From Hydrocarboniphaga daqingensis (GTDB taxonomy: Bacteria > Pseudomonadota > Gammaproteobacteria > Nevskiales > Nevskiaceae), in NCBI RefSeq assembly GCF_900129825.1, contig NZ_FQWZ01000001.1, positions 186,001 through 250,000 on the forward strand: a stretch of DNA of 64,000 nucleotides, read 5' to 3'. Shown piece after piece: positions 1 through 8,531 of the stretch. Below the pieces are notes generated by a model. That model did no database searches. It saw nothing but the letters and a program-made list of their open reading frames with translations, and had not been told where the DNA came from. How positions within the stretch are numbered: the stretch's first letter is position 1; every line of letters begins with the position of its first letter. The translations under genes were made by a program, and so were the position numbers.

Positions 1-835
1 CGACCGCAGCGACGCATTGCGGATCGACCGGCGTGCCGATGGGCGAGCGCGTCGTGTAGGCGATCCGCAGGCGACCAGGGTCGCGCTGCATCGCATCGCG
101 ATACGGCTCGGCCGGCGGCGCGATGATGAAGGGCGCGCCGACGTCGGGGCCGGCGATCGCGTCGAGCATGGCCGCGCTGTCGCGCACGCTGCGGGTCAGC
201 ACATGTTCGCTGGAAGCGCCCTCCCAGACCTCGCCCTGCGACGGTCCCGCCGGCACGCGGCCGCGAGATGGACGCAGCCCGAACAGGCCACAGCAGGCCG
301 CCGGTATGCGAATCGAACCGCCACCGTCGCTGGCGCCGGCCATCGGCACGATGCCGGCTGCGACGGCAGCCGCCGCACCACCGGACGAGCCGCCTGGCGT
401 TCGTGACAGGTCCCAGGGATTGCGGCAGGGTCCGAACCGCTCCGGCTCCGTAATGCCCTTGAGCGCCAGCTCCGGCGTGCTGGTCTTGCCGAAAATGTTG
501 ACGCCGGCCGCGATGAAGCGCCGCGTCACCTCCGCATGCTCGTGTGCGACGTGGCCGCGCATCGCCCGCGACCCGAGCGTCGTCGCCACGCCTTGATACT
601 CCTGGCCGATGTCCTTGATCAGAAACGGCACGCCGGCAAACGGCCCGTCGAATCCGGCCTTCAAGTGGGCTTGCGCCTGCTCGGGCATCGGGATCGTGAC
701 GGCGTTGATGCGCGGATTGACTGCCGCACAGCGTGCCTGCGCGAGGGCCAGCAATTCGGCCGGCGTGACCTCGCCTTTGCGCACGCACTCAGCCAGGCCG
801 AGCGCATCGCGCGCGGCGTATTCGTCATGGTTCAT
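1..835 (-). CDS. Amidase (amidase signature family), N-terminal part, cut by window edge
   Basis: Read on the minus strand from an ATG at 835; the frame stays open to base 1, so about 278 N-terminal residues are present and the C-terminus lies outside the window. The amidase-signature catalytic elements are visible: a Lys in FLIKDIG (about residue 75), the Gly/Ser-rich GGSSGG stretch, and the cis-Ser in GGGSIRIP, the Ser-cisSer-Lys triad of the family. The family hydrolyses amide bonds; GatA, encoded at 20.2-21.6 kb, is a relative. This copy is away from gatB/gatC and its context gives no substrate, so it is probably a stand-alone amidase. Family assignment is firm, substrate unknown. Confidence 0.88.
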   Translation of the reverse strand, partial: MNHDEYAARDALGLAECVRKGEVTPAELLALAQARCAAVNPRINAVTIPMPEQAQAHLKAGFDGPFAGVPFLIKDIGQEYQGVATTLGSRAMRGHVAHEHAEVTRRFIAAGVNIFGKTSTPELALKGITEPERFGPCRNPWDLSRTPGGSSGGAAAAVAAGIVPMAGASDGGGSIRIPAACCGLFGLRPSRGRVPAGPSQGEVWEGASSEHVLTRSVRDSAAMLDAIAGPDVGAPFIIAPPAEPYRDAMQRDPGRLRIAYTTRSPIGTPVDPQCVAAV

Positions 836-897
836 GAGGCACCCGGCCGCGTCAGCGGCCCTATCGTGATCGTGATTGGAAGCGAGCGTGGATCGTG

Positions 898-2019
898 TCA
901 GCCGGCATCGCAAGCGGGACGCAGCGGCGGCGGCGGCGTGGCGTTGGCCGACGACAGCGCGTCCTGCAGCTTGATCCGCCCCAGCGCCGTGTTGTCGAGG
1001 CTGCCGACGACCAAGTAGTCGCCCTGCTCCTCGACGCTGGTGATGTAACCGTAGGCGTCGTCACCGTCGTAACGCAGATTCGCGACGATGCGACCGTCCA
1101 GATCGATACCGAGAATCTGTGCGACGCGCGCCGGGCGGGGTCGCAGCGCTTCGGGCAGACGCGCGACGATCTTGCGCAGCGCCGGATGCGGCAGCAGGCG
1201 ATCCAGCATCGGGTCGCGCGGCGAATAGATCGCCACCCAGAAGCGGTCGCGACCATTGAAGCTGAGGTTGTCGGGAAAGCCCGGAAGGCCGTCGACCAGC
1301 GTATCGCTCTGGCCGGCTTTCTCGCCCTTGAGCCAATAGCGCGTCAGCTTGTATTCCCAGGTTTCGGCGAACACCACATAGGCCTCGTCCGGACCGAGCG
1401 CGACGCCATTGGCAAAGGCACGATCCTGCATCAGCGTCTCGGCTTTGTTGGTCGCTACGTCGTAGCGCAGCAGCCGTCCGGTGCGGCCGTGTTCGAGCAG
1501 ATCTTCCATGTGCTGGCCGAAGCCGAAGCGGGCCGAGGCGTCGGTGAAATACACCATGCTGCCGTCGGCAGTGACCGTCACGTCGTCGGTGAAGCCGTAC
1601 GCGACGCCGTCAGCCCGGTCGCTGAGCGTGCGCAACTGGCCATCACTACCCAGCGACAGCAAGCCGCTGCGCGCATCGGCGATCAACAGGGCCCCATCGG
1701 ACGACACCGCCAGGCCCAGCGGCCGGCCGCCGCTGTTGTCGAGCAGCGTGCAGCTGCCGAAGTCGGCACTCAGGCGCAGCAGCCGGCCATCGCCCAGCCC
1801 GGCATAGATGCGGCCCTCGGTGTCGGCGGCAATGCCTTCGGGCCCTACGAAATCGGGCAAAACCGGTTCGATACGCTGGATGGCGCGCAGCGATGTCGGC
1901 GGTGGCAGGCTTGCAACCGGCGTCGGCGTCCACGCGACGGGCGCGATCGATACCGGCAACAGCAGCAGATAGCCGAGCAGCAACACCAGCACCACCAATG
2001 CGACTTTGAAGATCGACAT
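898..2019 (-). CDS. SMP-30/strictosidine synthase-like (APMAP-type) membrane-anchored beta-propeller protein
   Basis: 373 residues. The start is set by a strong AGGAGG ribosome-binding site just upstream of the ATG at 2019; an upstream in-frame ATG at 2100 has no such site. A single hydrophobic segment at residues 4-25 would anchor the protein in the inner membrane with the rest in the periplasm. The body shows six-bladed-propeller phrases of the SMP-30/gluconolactonase and strictosidine-synthase-like group (GPEGIA, GRPLGLAV, FANGVAL, LPGFPDNLS). Family members include lactonases, arylesterases and animal APMAP; the substrate here is unknown. It is divergent from the acyl-CoA synthetase gene. 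Confidence 0.8.
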   Translation of the reverse strand: MSIFKVALVVLVLLLGYLLLLPVSIAPVAWTPTPVASLPPPTSLRAIQRIEPVLPDFVGPEGIAADTEGRIYAGLGDGRLLRLSADFGSCTLLDNSGGRPLGLAVSSDGALLIADARSGLLSLGSDGQLRTLSDRADGVAYGFTDDVTVTADGSMVYFTDASARFGFGQHMEDLLEHGRTGRLLRYDVATNKAETLMQDRAFANGVALGPDEAYVVFAETWEYKLTRYWLKGEKAGQSDTLVDGLPGFPDNLSFNGRDRFWVAIYSPRDPMLDRLLPHPALRKIVARLPEALRPRPARVAQILGIDLDGRIVANLRYDGDDAYGYITSVEEQGDYLVVGSLDNTALGRIKLQDALSSANATPPPPLRPACDAG

Positions 2020-2097
2020 GCGATTGCCTCCTGCAATGAACCACGGTACCGCCATGTGCAGCCTGCTGATTCTGCGAGGCCAAGCCGATAGCGTCCA

Positions 2098-2112
2098 CAC
2101 ACCCGAGGTGTG
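2098..2112. promoter_or_regulatory. Short palindrome in a divergent intergenic region
   Basis: Perfect 6-bp arms (CACACC / GGTGTG) around a CGA spacer, lying between the divergent SMP-30-like and acyl-CoA synthetase genes (gap 2020-2194). It could be an operator for either gene, but a motif this short also arises by chance. No regulator gene is adjacent. Confidence 0.25.
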
Positions 2113-2194
2113 ACCCCAATCGGCAGCGACTGTCGCTAAGATGCATCAGGCCCGTCGAGGCCGTATGACACGCGACGCCACATGGAGGAGAACC

Positions 2195-3862
2195 ATGCAA
2201 GAGCAACGCAACCCGGTCCAGATGCTGGCGCACTGGGCGCAGACCAAGCCCGATGCGCCCTGGCTGTTCCAACCCGATGATGGCCAGTTCAAGCCGATCA
2301 CCTGGGCCCAGGCGTATGCACAAGTGCAGCGGATGGCATCGGCGCTGCGCGCGATGGGCCTTGCATCCGGTGCTCGCGTCGCGATCTCCGGACTCAACAC
2401 GGCGCACTGGTTCATGGCGGACCTTGCGATCGCGATGGCCGGCTACGTCAGCGTCGGCTTGTATCCCAAGCAACAGGCCGATCACGTCACCTACATCCTG
2501 GAGCACAGCGAGTCGCAAGTGCTGTTTCTCGGCCCGATGAGCGATGCCGAGGTCTTCGTTGCCGCGATACCGCCCGCCGTACGCACGATCCGCTTTCCCT
2601 ACGCGACAGCGCCACGTGGCGAGTTGGACTGGGATGCGCTGGTCGCGGCGCACCCGCCCTTCACCGCCTATCGCCCGCCAGCGCCGGACGAGTTGGCCAC
2701 GTTGGTCTACACCTCGGGCACCACCGGCAAGCCCAAGGGCGTGATGATCACGCAGCGCAACTGCCTGTACGCAACCGCCGGCGGGCTCAAGGCGATGCCG
2801 CCGGTCGGGACCGAGCGCTTGTTCTGCTATCTGCCGCTGGCGCACATGTTCGAGCGCGGCGCCGTCGAGCTGAGCAGCCTGTCGCTCGGCGCCGAAGTCT
2901 GGTTCCTCGAAAACATCGACAAGCTCGGCGAGCAGGTCGTGCAAGTGCAGCCGACGCGCTTCTGCGGCGTGCCGCTGGTCTACACGCGAATGCAGGCGGC
3001 GATCCTGAAGAAGCTGCCGCAAGCCAAGCTCGACCGGCTGCTGCGCATTCCACTGGTGTCGACGCTGATCAAACGCAAGATCCGGCACGGACTCGGGCTG
3101 TCACGAGCGCGCTACGTGATCGTCGGTGCCGCCCCGATGCCCGACGCACTGACGCACTGGTTCGCGCGGCTCGGCGTGACCATCCTGCAGGGCTACGGCA
3201 TGACTGAAAACTCGATCTACGCGACCTGCAACTTGCCGGGCGCCAATCGTATCGGCAGCGTCGGCCGCGAAATGCCCGGCGCCGGGCTGAAGATCTCGCC
3301 CGACGGTGAAATCCTGTTCAAGAGCGACGCCGTGATGGCCGGCTACTACAAGGACGCCGAGAAGACGCACGAAGCGTTCACGTCCGATGGCCACCTGCGC
3401 ACTGGCGACAAAGGCCGGATCGAAGACGGTTATCTGTACATCACCGGCCGAGTCAAAGACCTGTTCAAGACTGCCAAGGGCAAATACGTGTCGCCGGCAC
3501 CGATCGAGAGCGCGCTGGCGCGCAATCCGCTGCTCGACCAGCTGTGCTTCGTCGGCAACGGGTTGAACCAGCCGATCATGCTGGCGACGCTATCGGCCGG
3601 TGGACGCGAGTTGCCGCGCAGCGAGGTCGAATCCGCCCTGGTGGCCGACCTCGACGCGGTCAATGCCACGCTAGAGCCGCACGAGAAGATCGCCAAGATC
3701 GTCATCGTCCGCGACACCTGGGGCATCGACAACGGCATGACGACACCGACGATGAAGGTCAAGCGCAGCGAGGTGGAATCACGCTACCGCGAACTGCTGC
3801 AACGCGAAGCGGCCCACCGCAGCAAGATCGGCTGGGAAGTTGGGTCGACGCCGCAGGCCTGA
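2195..3862 (+). CDS. Long-chain acyl-CoA synthetase (AMP-dependent synthetase/ligase)
   Basis: 555 residues starting at the ATG at 2195, which follows GGAGGAG; the in-frame ATGs at 2141 and 2165 lack a comparable site. Adenylate-forming enzyme motifs: the phosphate-binding loop YTSGTTGKPKG near residue 171, GYGMTEN near residue 332, and TGD followed by GRVKDLFKTAKGKYVSP in the C-terminal hinge. The latter resembles eukaryotic-type ACSL/FadD15 enzymes. It would activate long-chain fatty acids to acyl-CoA with ATP, feeding beta-oxidation or lipid synthesis. It faces a hotdog thioesterase gene convergently. The general reaction is confident; chain-length preference cannot be read. Confidence 0.9.
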   Translation: MQEQRNPVQMLAHWAQTKPDAPWLFQPDDGQFKPITWAQAYAQVQRMASALRAMGLASGARVAISGLNTAHWFMADLAIAMAGYVSVGLYPKQQADHVTYILEHSESQVLFLGPMSDAEVFVAAIPPAVRTIRFPYATAPRGELDWDALVAAHPPFTAYRPPAPDELATLVYTSGTTGKPKGVMITQRNCLYATAGGLKAMPPVGTERLFCYLPLAHMFERGAVELSSLSLGAEVWFLENIDKLGEQVVQVQPTRFCGVPLVYTRMQAAILKKLPQAKLDRLLRIPLVSTLIKRKIRHGLGLSRARYVIVGAAPMPDALTHWFARLGVTILQGYGMTENSIYATCNLPGANRIGSVGREMPGAGLKISPDGEILFKSDAVMAGYYKDAEKTHEAFTSDGHLRTGDKGRIEDGYLYITGRVKDLFKTAKGKYVSPAPIESALARNPLLDQLCFVGNGLNQPIMLATLSAGGRELPRSEVESALVADLDAVNATLEPHEKIAKIVIVRDTWGIDNGMTTPTMKVKRSEVESRYRELLQREAAHRSKIGWEVGSTPQA

Positions 3863-3866
3863 CGGT

Positions 3867-3897
3867 CGTCGAGACGCCCAGCACGGGCGCATCGACG
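3867..3897. terminator. Candidate bidirectional terminator between convergent genes
   Basis: Hairpin with stems CGTCGA/TCGACG and CGCCC/GGGCG separated by a 2x2 internal loop and closed by AGCAC. It sits in the 41-bp gap between the acyl-CoA synthetase stop (3862) and the thioesterase stop (3904). There is no clear T-tract, so termination is inferred from position and fold. Confidence 0.4.
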
Positions 3898-3903
3898 CCA
3901 ACG

Positions 3904-4389
3904 TCAACGGCGCTTACGTTCCGCGTCGCGCCGGCGGATCCACAGCGTCTTGTTGACGCGGGCCACCAGCTTGCCTTCGGCGTTGCGGATTTCGACCGGA
4001 TACACCGGCTCGAACTTGCTGCCGTCGGCGGTCGCAGCGCGCACCTCGGCGACCTGCTCGGGCGTCAACGCGAACGTCGCGGTCACGGTGCCGACGCCAG
4101 GGCGCACGAAGTCGATGCTGGCAGCCTTGTCCCAGACCACGTAGTCGCGACCGAGCTGCGCGACCAGCATCAGCGCGTAGAACGGGTCGGTCATCGAATA
4201 CAGGCTGCCGCCGAAGTGCGTGTTGAACGCGTTGCCGTTGAGCCGATTGCGGCGCAGCTCGACGCGCACTTCGCTGAAATCATCGGCGACGTGCGTGACC
4301 CGCACGCCGGCACCGACATACGGCGGGTACAAACTCATCGCAACCTTGAACAGCCGCGCGTTGCGGAAGATCTGCTCGCGCAGGCTCAC
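3904..4389 (-). CDS. Hotdog-fold thioesterase-like protein (DUF4442 type)
   Basis: 161 residues, begun at a GTG (4389-4387) that overlaps the purU stop codon as GTGA, implying translational coupling to purU. The sequence has the DUF4442 hotdog pattern: NHFGGSLYSMTDPFYALML-like core (here NTHFGGSLYSMTD), then WDKAASIDFVRPG. The family is related to PaaI-type acyl-CoA thioesterases. It lies opposite an acyl-CoA synthetase, so an acyl-CoA substrate is plausible. The open frame runs far upstream into purU, but only this part has family-like sequence, which fixes the start. Confidence 0.78.
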   Translation of the reverse strand: MSLREQIFRNARLFKVAMSLYPPYVGAGVRVTHVADDFSEVRVELRRNRLNGNAFNTHFGGSLYSMTDPFYALMLVAQLGRDYVVWDKAASIDFVRPGVGTVTATFALTPEQVAEVRAATADGSKFEPVYPVEIRNAEGKLVARVNKTLWIRRRDAERKRR

Positions 4390-5255
4390 GAGAACACGAC
4401 CGTCTTGTTGCCGTCGACGATGATCCGGTCTTCGACGTGCCAGCGCACGGCACGCGCCAGCACCTGACGCTCCATGTCGCGGCCGAGCCGCTTGAGGTCG
4501 TCGATCGAATGACGGTGTGATACCCGAGCCGTGTCCTGCTCGATGATCGGGCCCTGGTCGAGCTCGGCGGTCACGTAGTGCGCGGTGGCGCCGATCAGCT
4601 TGACGCCGTGCTTGTAGGCCTGCTGATAAGGATCGCCGCCGGGGAATGCCGGCAGGAACGAGTGATGGATATTGATGATGCGGCTGGTGTAGTGCTGCAC
4701 GAAGTCGCCGGACAAGATGCGCATGTAGCGCGCCAGCACGACGAAGTCGGCCTTGCCGTCGAGCGCCGCGAGCATCTCCGATTCGGCTGCCTGCTGGGTC
4801 TCGGCTGAAAACGCGATGTGCTGGAACGGCACACCAAAGCCCTCGACCGCCTGCCGCAGATCGGGGTGGTTGGACACCACCAGCGGAATCTCGACCGGCA
4901 GCTCGCCGCGCGCATAGCGCCACAGCAGTTCGAGCAGCGCGTGGTCGTGGCGCGACACCAGGATCGCCATGCGCGGCTTGTCGGCGGCAAAGTTGATCCG
5001 CCAGTCCATGTCGAAGCGCTGTCCGACGACGTCACCGAATGCGCGCAGCAGCGCCTCGCGGCTGATGTCGAGATTTGGCGTCTGGAATTCGAGCCGCAGA
5101 AAGAACTTGCCGCCACTCGGGTCAGACGAGTGCTGGTCCAGCTCGGTGATGTTGACGCCGTGGTGGTACAGGAAGGTCGTCACCGCCGACACGATGCCCG
5201 GACGGTCCGGGCAGGTGACGAGCAGGCGCGCCGTGGTCTCAGGCTGGGTGGTCAC
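4386..5255 (-). CDS. purU: Formyltetrahydrofolate deformylase
   Basis: 289 residues, the usual length. An N-terminal ACT domain (VTCPDRPGIVSAVTTFLYHHG, residues 13-33) is followed by a formyltransferase-type catalytic domain with HHSFLPAFPGGDPYQQAY and the ATAHYV...LDQGPIIEQD segment containing the conserved Asn/His/Asp region. The enzyme hydrolyses 10-formyl-THF to formate and THF, supplying formate for PurT and balancing one-carbon pools. It is the first gene of a two-gene unit with the hotdog protein (4-nt overlap). purL lies 31 kb away and is not linked. Confidence 0.95.
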   Translation of the reverse strand: MTTQPETTARLLVTCPDRPGIVSAVTTFLYHHGVNITELDQHSSDPSGGKFFLRLEFQTPNLDISREALLRAFGDVVGQRFDMDWRINFAADKPRMAILVSRHDHALLELLWRYARGELPVEIPLVVSNHPDLRQAVEGFGVPFQHIAFSAETQQAAESEMLAALDGKADFVVLARYMRILSGDFVQHYTSRIINIHHSFLPAFPGGDPYQQAYKHGVKLIGATAHYVTAELDQGPIIEQDTARVSHRHSIDDLKRLGRDMERQVLARAVRWHVEDRIIVDGNKTVVFS

Positions 5256-5345
5256 GACGAATCATCGAGGTCACAAGGGGCGCGTATTGGACCGCCCGAG
5301 GCCGGTTTAGGCAAGCCGTCGGCGGCGGCCCTGCCCGCCGGATGG

Positions 5346-6665
5346 CTACAGCGCGGCCTTCAAGCGCGCGGCGTCCTCGGGAAACCAGGGGCCGTTGGCC
5401 TTCAGTGCCTCGGCGACCACGACGCGCGCGTCGGCGTCGCGCTTGAGCAGCTTGAGCGCCTTGACGCGCTGCTCGGCGACCTTGAGGCGGTTTTGGCCGT
5501 AGGCCTTGGCGCTGGCCTGCTCCAGATAGAGCAACGCGCGCGCAGCATCGCCGCGCTCCAGCAGATTGCGGCCATAGCGGAACGGGTACACGTAGTCGTC
5601 CGGATAAGCCGCAATCAGCTTCGGATACAGCGCATCGAGCGCGGCATTGTCCTTCAGCACTTCCAGAAACACGCGCCAGTTGTCGGCGGCATTGCGGTCG
5701 TCAGCGAGCTTGCCCTCGGCGCGCGCGGCGACCTGCGCCACGGCCTTGCGCAGCAAGGCGTCGCGCTCGGCGAACTGGCCCGTGCCTTCGTAGACGTCGG
5801 CCAGTGCCAGCACCACGCTGCGCTGATCGGCGCAGATCGCATTGCGGCTGCCGAATACGCGCTGATCCGCCAGCTGTTTCATCGGCGCGACCTGCGACTG
5901 AAACACCGCTTTACGCTGATCCTCGGGCAAGCCGTCGGTGCACACGGCCCAGCGATCGATCTCGTAAGGTCGCTCGCAGGACAGGTCGCCGGCGAACACC
6001 ACGGGCGCGATGCTCTGGCAAGCCGCGACATCGTTCGCCTTAGACGCCTTGAGCAGCTTGAGTCGCTGAATCAGCAATGCGACGGCCGGATCGGCGTCGT
6101 AACGCTTGCGGGCCTCGGTCGGCAGCGTCGCGTACCACGCCAATCCGCCGTCGTCGTAGCGCGCCCGGTAAACCGCCAGCGCTTCGCGCACGGCCTTGAG
6201 CGCCGTCGCACCGCTGCCGGCAGCGGCCGCCTTCAGATCGTCCAGCGTCGTGCTGCGCTTCAGGATCTGGTTGACCTGCGCATAGAACTCGTCAGGACGC
6301 TGCTCGGCCAGAATGCGGCCCAACTCGGCGCCGTCGGGCTTGAGGATCACATAGCTCGGCAGCGCCTTGACGCCCCACAGCGTTTTCCAATACGCGCCTT
6401 CGGGGCTGTCGGCGTCGAGTTCGACGACGACCGTGCGCTGCTCGATGTCATGCCACTTCGGGCCGACCAGTACATGCCGCGCCATGTAGTAGCAGCTGTA
6501 GCACCAGGGCGCCTGGAAATCGATCAGCACCGGCGCCTTGCGCTCGACTGCGGTCTTCAGCGCGGCGTCGAGTGTCGGCGTGTCGGGCTTGTCGGCGGCC
6601 TGGGCCGACACCGACAGCAGCAAACCGGACAACGGCAGCATCAAGCCACGCAGCAGTCGACGCAT
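5346..6665 (-). CDS. Secreted thioredoxin-fold protein with C-terminal helical repeats
   Basis: 439 residues with a signal peptide (residues 1-23, ending AQA). The first 130 residues form a thioredoxin-like domain: VLIDFQAPWCYSCYYM carries a CxxC of the form CYSC, and LPSYVIL supplies the cis-Pro loop. The remainder is rich in Ala/Leu helices suggestive of TPR-like repeats. It is likely a periplasmic thiol-disulfide protein acting on exported proteins. Its start is 14 nt from the stop of the next gene upstream (6680), so it probably belongs to the transcript that begins with the DUF1295 gene at 9326. The specific partner is unknown. Confidence 0.72.
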   Translation of the reverse strand: MRRLLRGLMLPLSGLLLSVSAQAADKPDTPTLDAALKTAVERKAPVLIDFQAPWCYSCYYMARHVLVGPKWHDIEQRTVVVELDADSPEGAYWKTLWGVKALPSYVILKPDGAELGRILAEQRPDEFYAQVNQILKRSTTLDDLKAAAAGSGATALKAVREALAVYRARYDDGGLAWYATLPTEARKRYDADPAVALLIQRLKLLKASKANDVAACQSIAPVVFAGDLSCERPYEIDRWAVCTDGLPEDQRKAVFQSQVAPMKQLADQRVFGSRNAICADQRSVVLALADVYEGTGQFAERDALLRKAVAQVAARAEGKLADDRNAADNWRVFLEVLKDNAALDALYPKLIAAYPDDYVYPFRYGRNLLERGDAARALLYLEQASAKAYGQNRLKVAEQRVKALKLLKRDADARVVVAEALKANGPWFPEDAARLKAAL

Positions 6666-6679
6666 CGCAGAGTTCCTTT

Positions 6680-7447
6680 CTAGCCAGCCGGCAGCGGGGG
6701 CAGCACCTTGGGCGCATCGGCCGGCGGCTGATCCGGGTAGATGATGCGCGCATTGTAGGCCTTGCCCGTCGCCGGATCATGGACGTTCGAGATCCCTCGA
6801 TATTCCAGCAGCTTCTTGGATTCGGCGTCGTACATCAGCTCCAGCGGCGACACCAGGTAACGCAGCAGCGAATCCGGCTCGATACGGAAGCGCACCGCCG
6901 TGCGGCCTTGGAACTGGCCGTCCTCAATGCGGCGCGCGCGGAACTTGTAGCGATCGAGATTGCCGGCCACGATGAAGTTGAAGGCCAACGTCTGGCCGCG
7001 CATAAGCTCGTCGAAATGTGCGACCAAGTAGCTATGAAAGCCACTGTCGCCCGCCGTCGTGTCGTCGCGTGGGACCGTCTTGGTTTGCGTCTTTCCTTCG
7101 ACCTGCTTGAGCAACTCGACCTTGTCGCCAGAAACGCCGGTGATCGATTCGACATAGCGCTCGGCCGGGATCTCGAACCGGTACCGCGGGATGTACAAGC
7201 TGGCCGAGAAATCCAGCGTCTTGTCACCGATCGGCTTGCCGTCGGGCGCAAAGAAGCGGATGCGGCCACTGACCCATTGCCCGCCTTTGTACACCTGCTC
7301 ATAAGTCTCGGTGTACAGATAACGGTTGGTCTTCAGATCGTAGGCGTGACCATAGAAGCGGCGCGTGCCGTCGGCAGGCTCGGCAGCAAGGGCACTGTGT
7401 GCGCTGCCGAGCAGGACCAGCAGCAGTGATGCAAGCGAGCGAATCAT
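6680..7447 (-). CDS. Secreted protein of unknown function in lipid-modification cluster
   Basis: 255 residues from an ATG overlapping the stop of the upstream methyltransferase (ATGA). A further in-frame ATG exists upstream (7492) but lies inside that gene. There is a clear signal peptide (IRSLASLLLVLLG...ALA). The mature part is beta-rich with many Tyr/Arg/Lys residues (RRFYGHAYDLKTNRYLYTE, YIPRYRFEIPAERYVES) and resembles lipid-binding or DUF3108-like periplasmic proteins, but I cannot name the family with confidence. Coupling to a CFA-like methyltransferase suggests a role in handling or sensing modified lipids. Confidence 0.6.
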   Translation of the reverse strand: MIRSLASLLLVLLGSAHSALAAEPADGTRRFYGHAYDLKTNRYLYTETYEQVYKGGQWVSGRIRFFAPDGKPIGDKTLDFSASLYIPRYRFEIPAERYVESITGVSGDKVELLKQVEGKTQTKTVPRDDTTAGDSGFHSYLVAHFDELMRGQTLAFNFIVAGNLDRYKFRARRIEDGQFQGRTAVRFRIEPDSLLRYLVSPLELMYDAESKKLLEYRGISNVHDPATGKAYNARIIYPDQPPADAPKVLPPLPAG

Positions 7448-8496
7448 CCGTGGCCTCCACGTTTGTCGAACAGGTAATGCGCAACGCCCCACTCGTTGCC
7501 GCCGGCATAGCCAAACAACTCGGCCACCGCCATGTAGAACATGCGCCAGCGCTGGAACCAGACCGCGCTGTCCTTGCCGTAGGTCGGTTCGAACACCTTG
7601 AGGATCTCAGCCTTCTTGGCGTCCATACCGGCCAGCCAGTGGTTCGAGGTCTTTTCGTAGTGCGTGCCGCTGACCCACCACTGACGCGTGACACGCAGGT
7701 GATCCTGGAAATTCAGCAGCAGGTTTTCGCTGGGCATCGTGCCGCCAGAGAAGAAGTACTGCGTCATCCAGTCGCTCGGCCCCTGCACTTCGAAGTGATA
7801 CGCCAGCAGCTTGTGGACGAAGATGTGCACGAACAACTTGCCGTCGTCCTTGAGCCAGCGCGAGATCTTGGCCAGCAACAGGCCGTAATTCTTCATGTGC
7901 TCGAACATCTCGATCGACATCACCCGATCGAAACCGGTGGCGACATCGGTGCCGTCGAAGTCAAACTCGACGATGTTGCCGGTCAGGATGCGAAGGTTGC
8001 CGAAGCCGCGCTCGCGAGCCCGCTGCTCGATGAACTGGCGCTGGCCGTGGCTGTTGGACAAGCCGACGATCTGCGAATTCGGATAACGCTCGGCCAGCCA
8101 CAGCGACAGCGAACCCCAGCCGCAACCGAGGTCCATGATGCGCATGCCGTCGCGCAAGCCGGCACGCTCGGCATACAGCTGGAACATCTGTTCTTCAGCC
8201 TGCGCCAGCGTCTCGTCGCCACGCGTGTACAGCGCACAGGAGTACTTCAGACGCGGCCCCAAGTGCAGATGGAAGAACTCGGCTGGCACCTCGTAGTGCT
8301 GGACGTTGGCGTCCTGGGTGTTGATCGCGATCGGGCTGCTACGCAGGTTGTCCAGAAAGGCGTTGAAGCGCTGCGACCGCGCCTCGCCGTCGCCGGCGGC
8401 CTCCTCCTTGAGTCGGACCGACATCAGCTGGCGCATGCCGAAGCGCGTCAGAGTGTCGGGTATCAGGCCGCGTTCGCAGAGTTCGATTACGTTCAT
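7444..8496 (-). CDS. Cyclopropane-fatty-acid-synthase-like SAM-dependent methyltransferase
   Basis: 350 residues, shorter than canonical Cfa (about 380-420). The SAM-binding motif I is MDLGCGWGSLSLWLAE (about residues 120-135), preceded by the CFA-type YSCALY segment and followed by SIEMFEHMKNY and the C-terminal FQRWRMF region. The family transfers a methyl(ene) group from SAM onto unsaturated fatty-acyl chains; this short subfamily also resembles plant coclaurine N-methyltransferase, so the substrate is uncertain. Lying between a DUF1295 gene and a secreted protein gene, a modified-fatty-acid pathway is the best inference. Confidence 0.82.
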   Translation of the reverse strand: MNVIELCERGLIPDTLTRFGMRQLMSVRLKEEAAGDGEARSQRFNAFLDNLRSSPIAINTQDANVQHYEVPAEFFHLHLGPRLKYSCALYTRGDETLAQAEEQMFQLYAERAGLRDGMRIMDLGCGWGSLSLWLAERYPNSQIVGLSNSHGQRQFIEQRARERGFGNLRILTGNIVEFDFDGTDVATGFDRVMSIEMFEHMKNYGLLLAKISRWLKDDGKLFVHIFVHKLLAYHFEVQGPSDWMTQYFFSGGTMPSENLLLNFQDHLRVTRQWWVSGTHYEKTSNHWLAGMDAKKAEILKVFEPTYGKDSAVWFQRWRMFYMAVAELFGYAGGNEWGVAHYLFDKRGGHG

Positions 8497-8531
8497 GTGG
8501 TTACTTTTGGTTCAGCCATGTGGCGAGGCAA

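Noticed and set aside
1-835. Truncated amidase as a second gatA
   Set aside because: A full gatCAB operon exists at 18.7-22.0 kb; this protein lacks gat neighbours and has a different C-terminal context.
895-2091. 398-codon plus-strand frame opposite the SMP-30-like gene
   Set aside because: The minus-strand product has a membrane anchor, family motifs and a strong ribosome-binding site; the plus frame has none.
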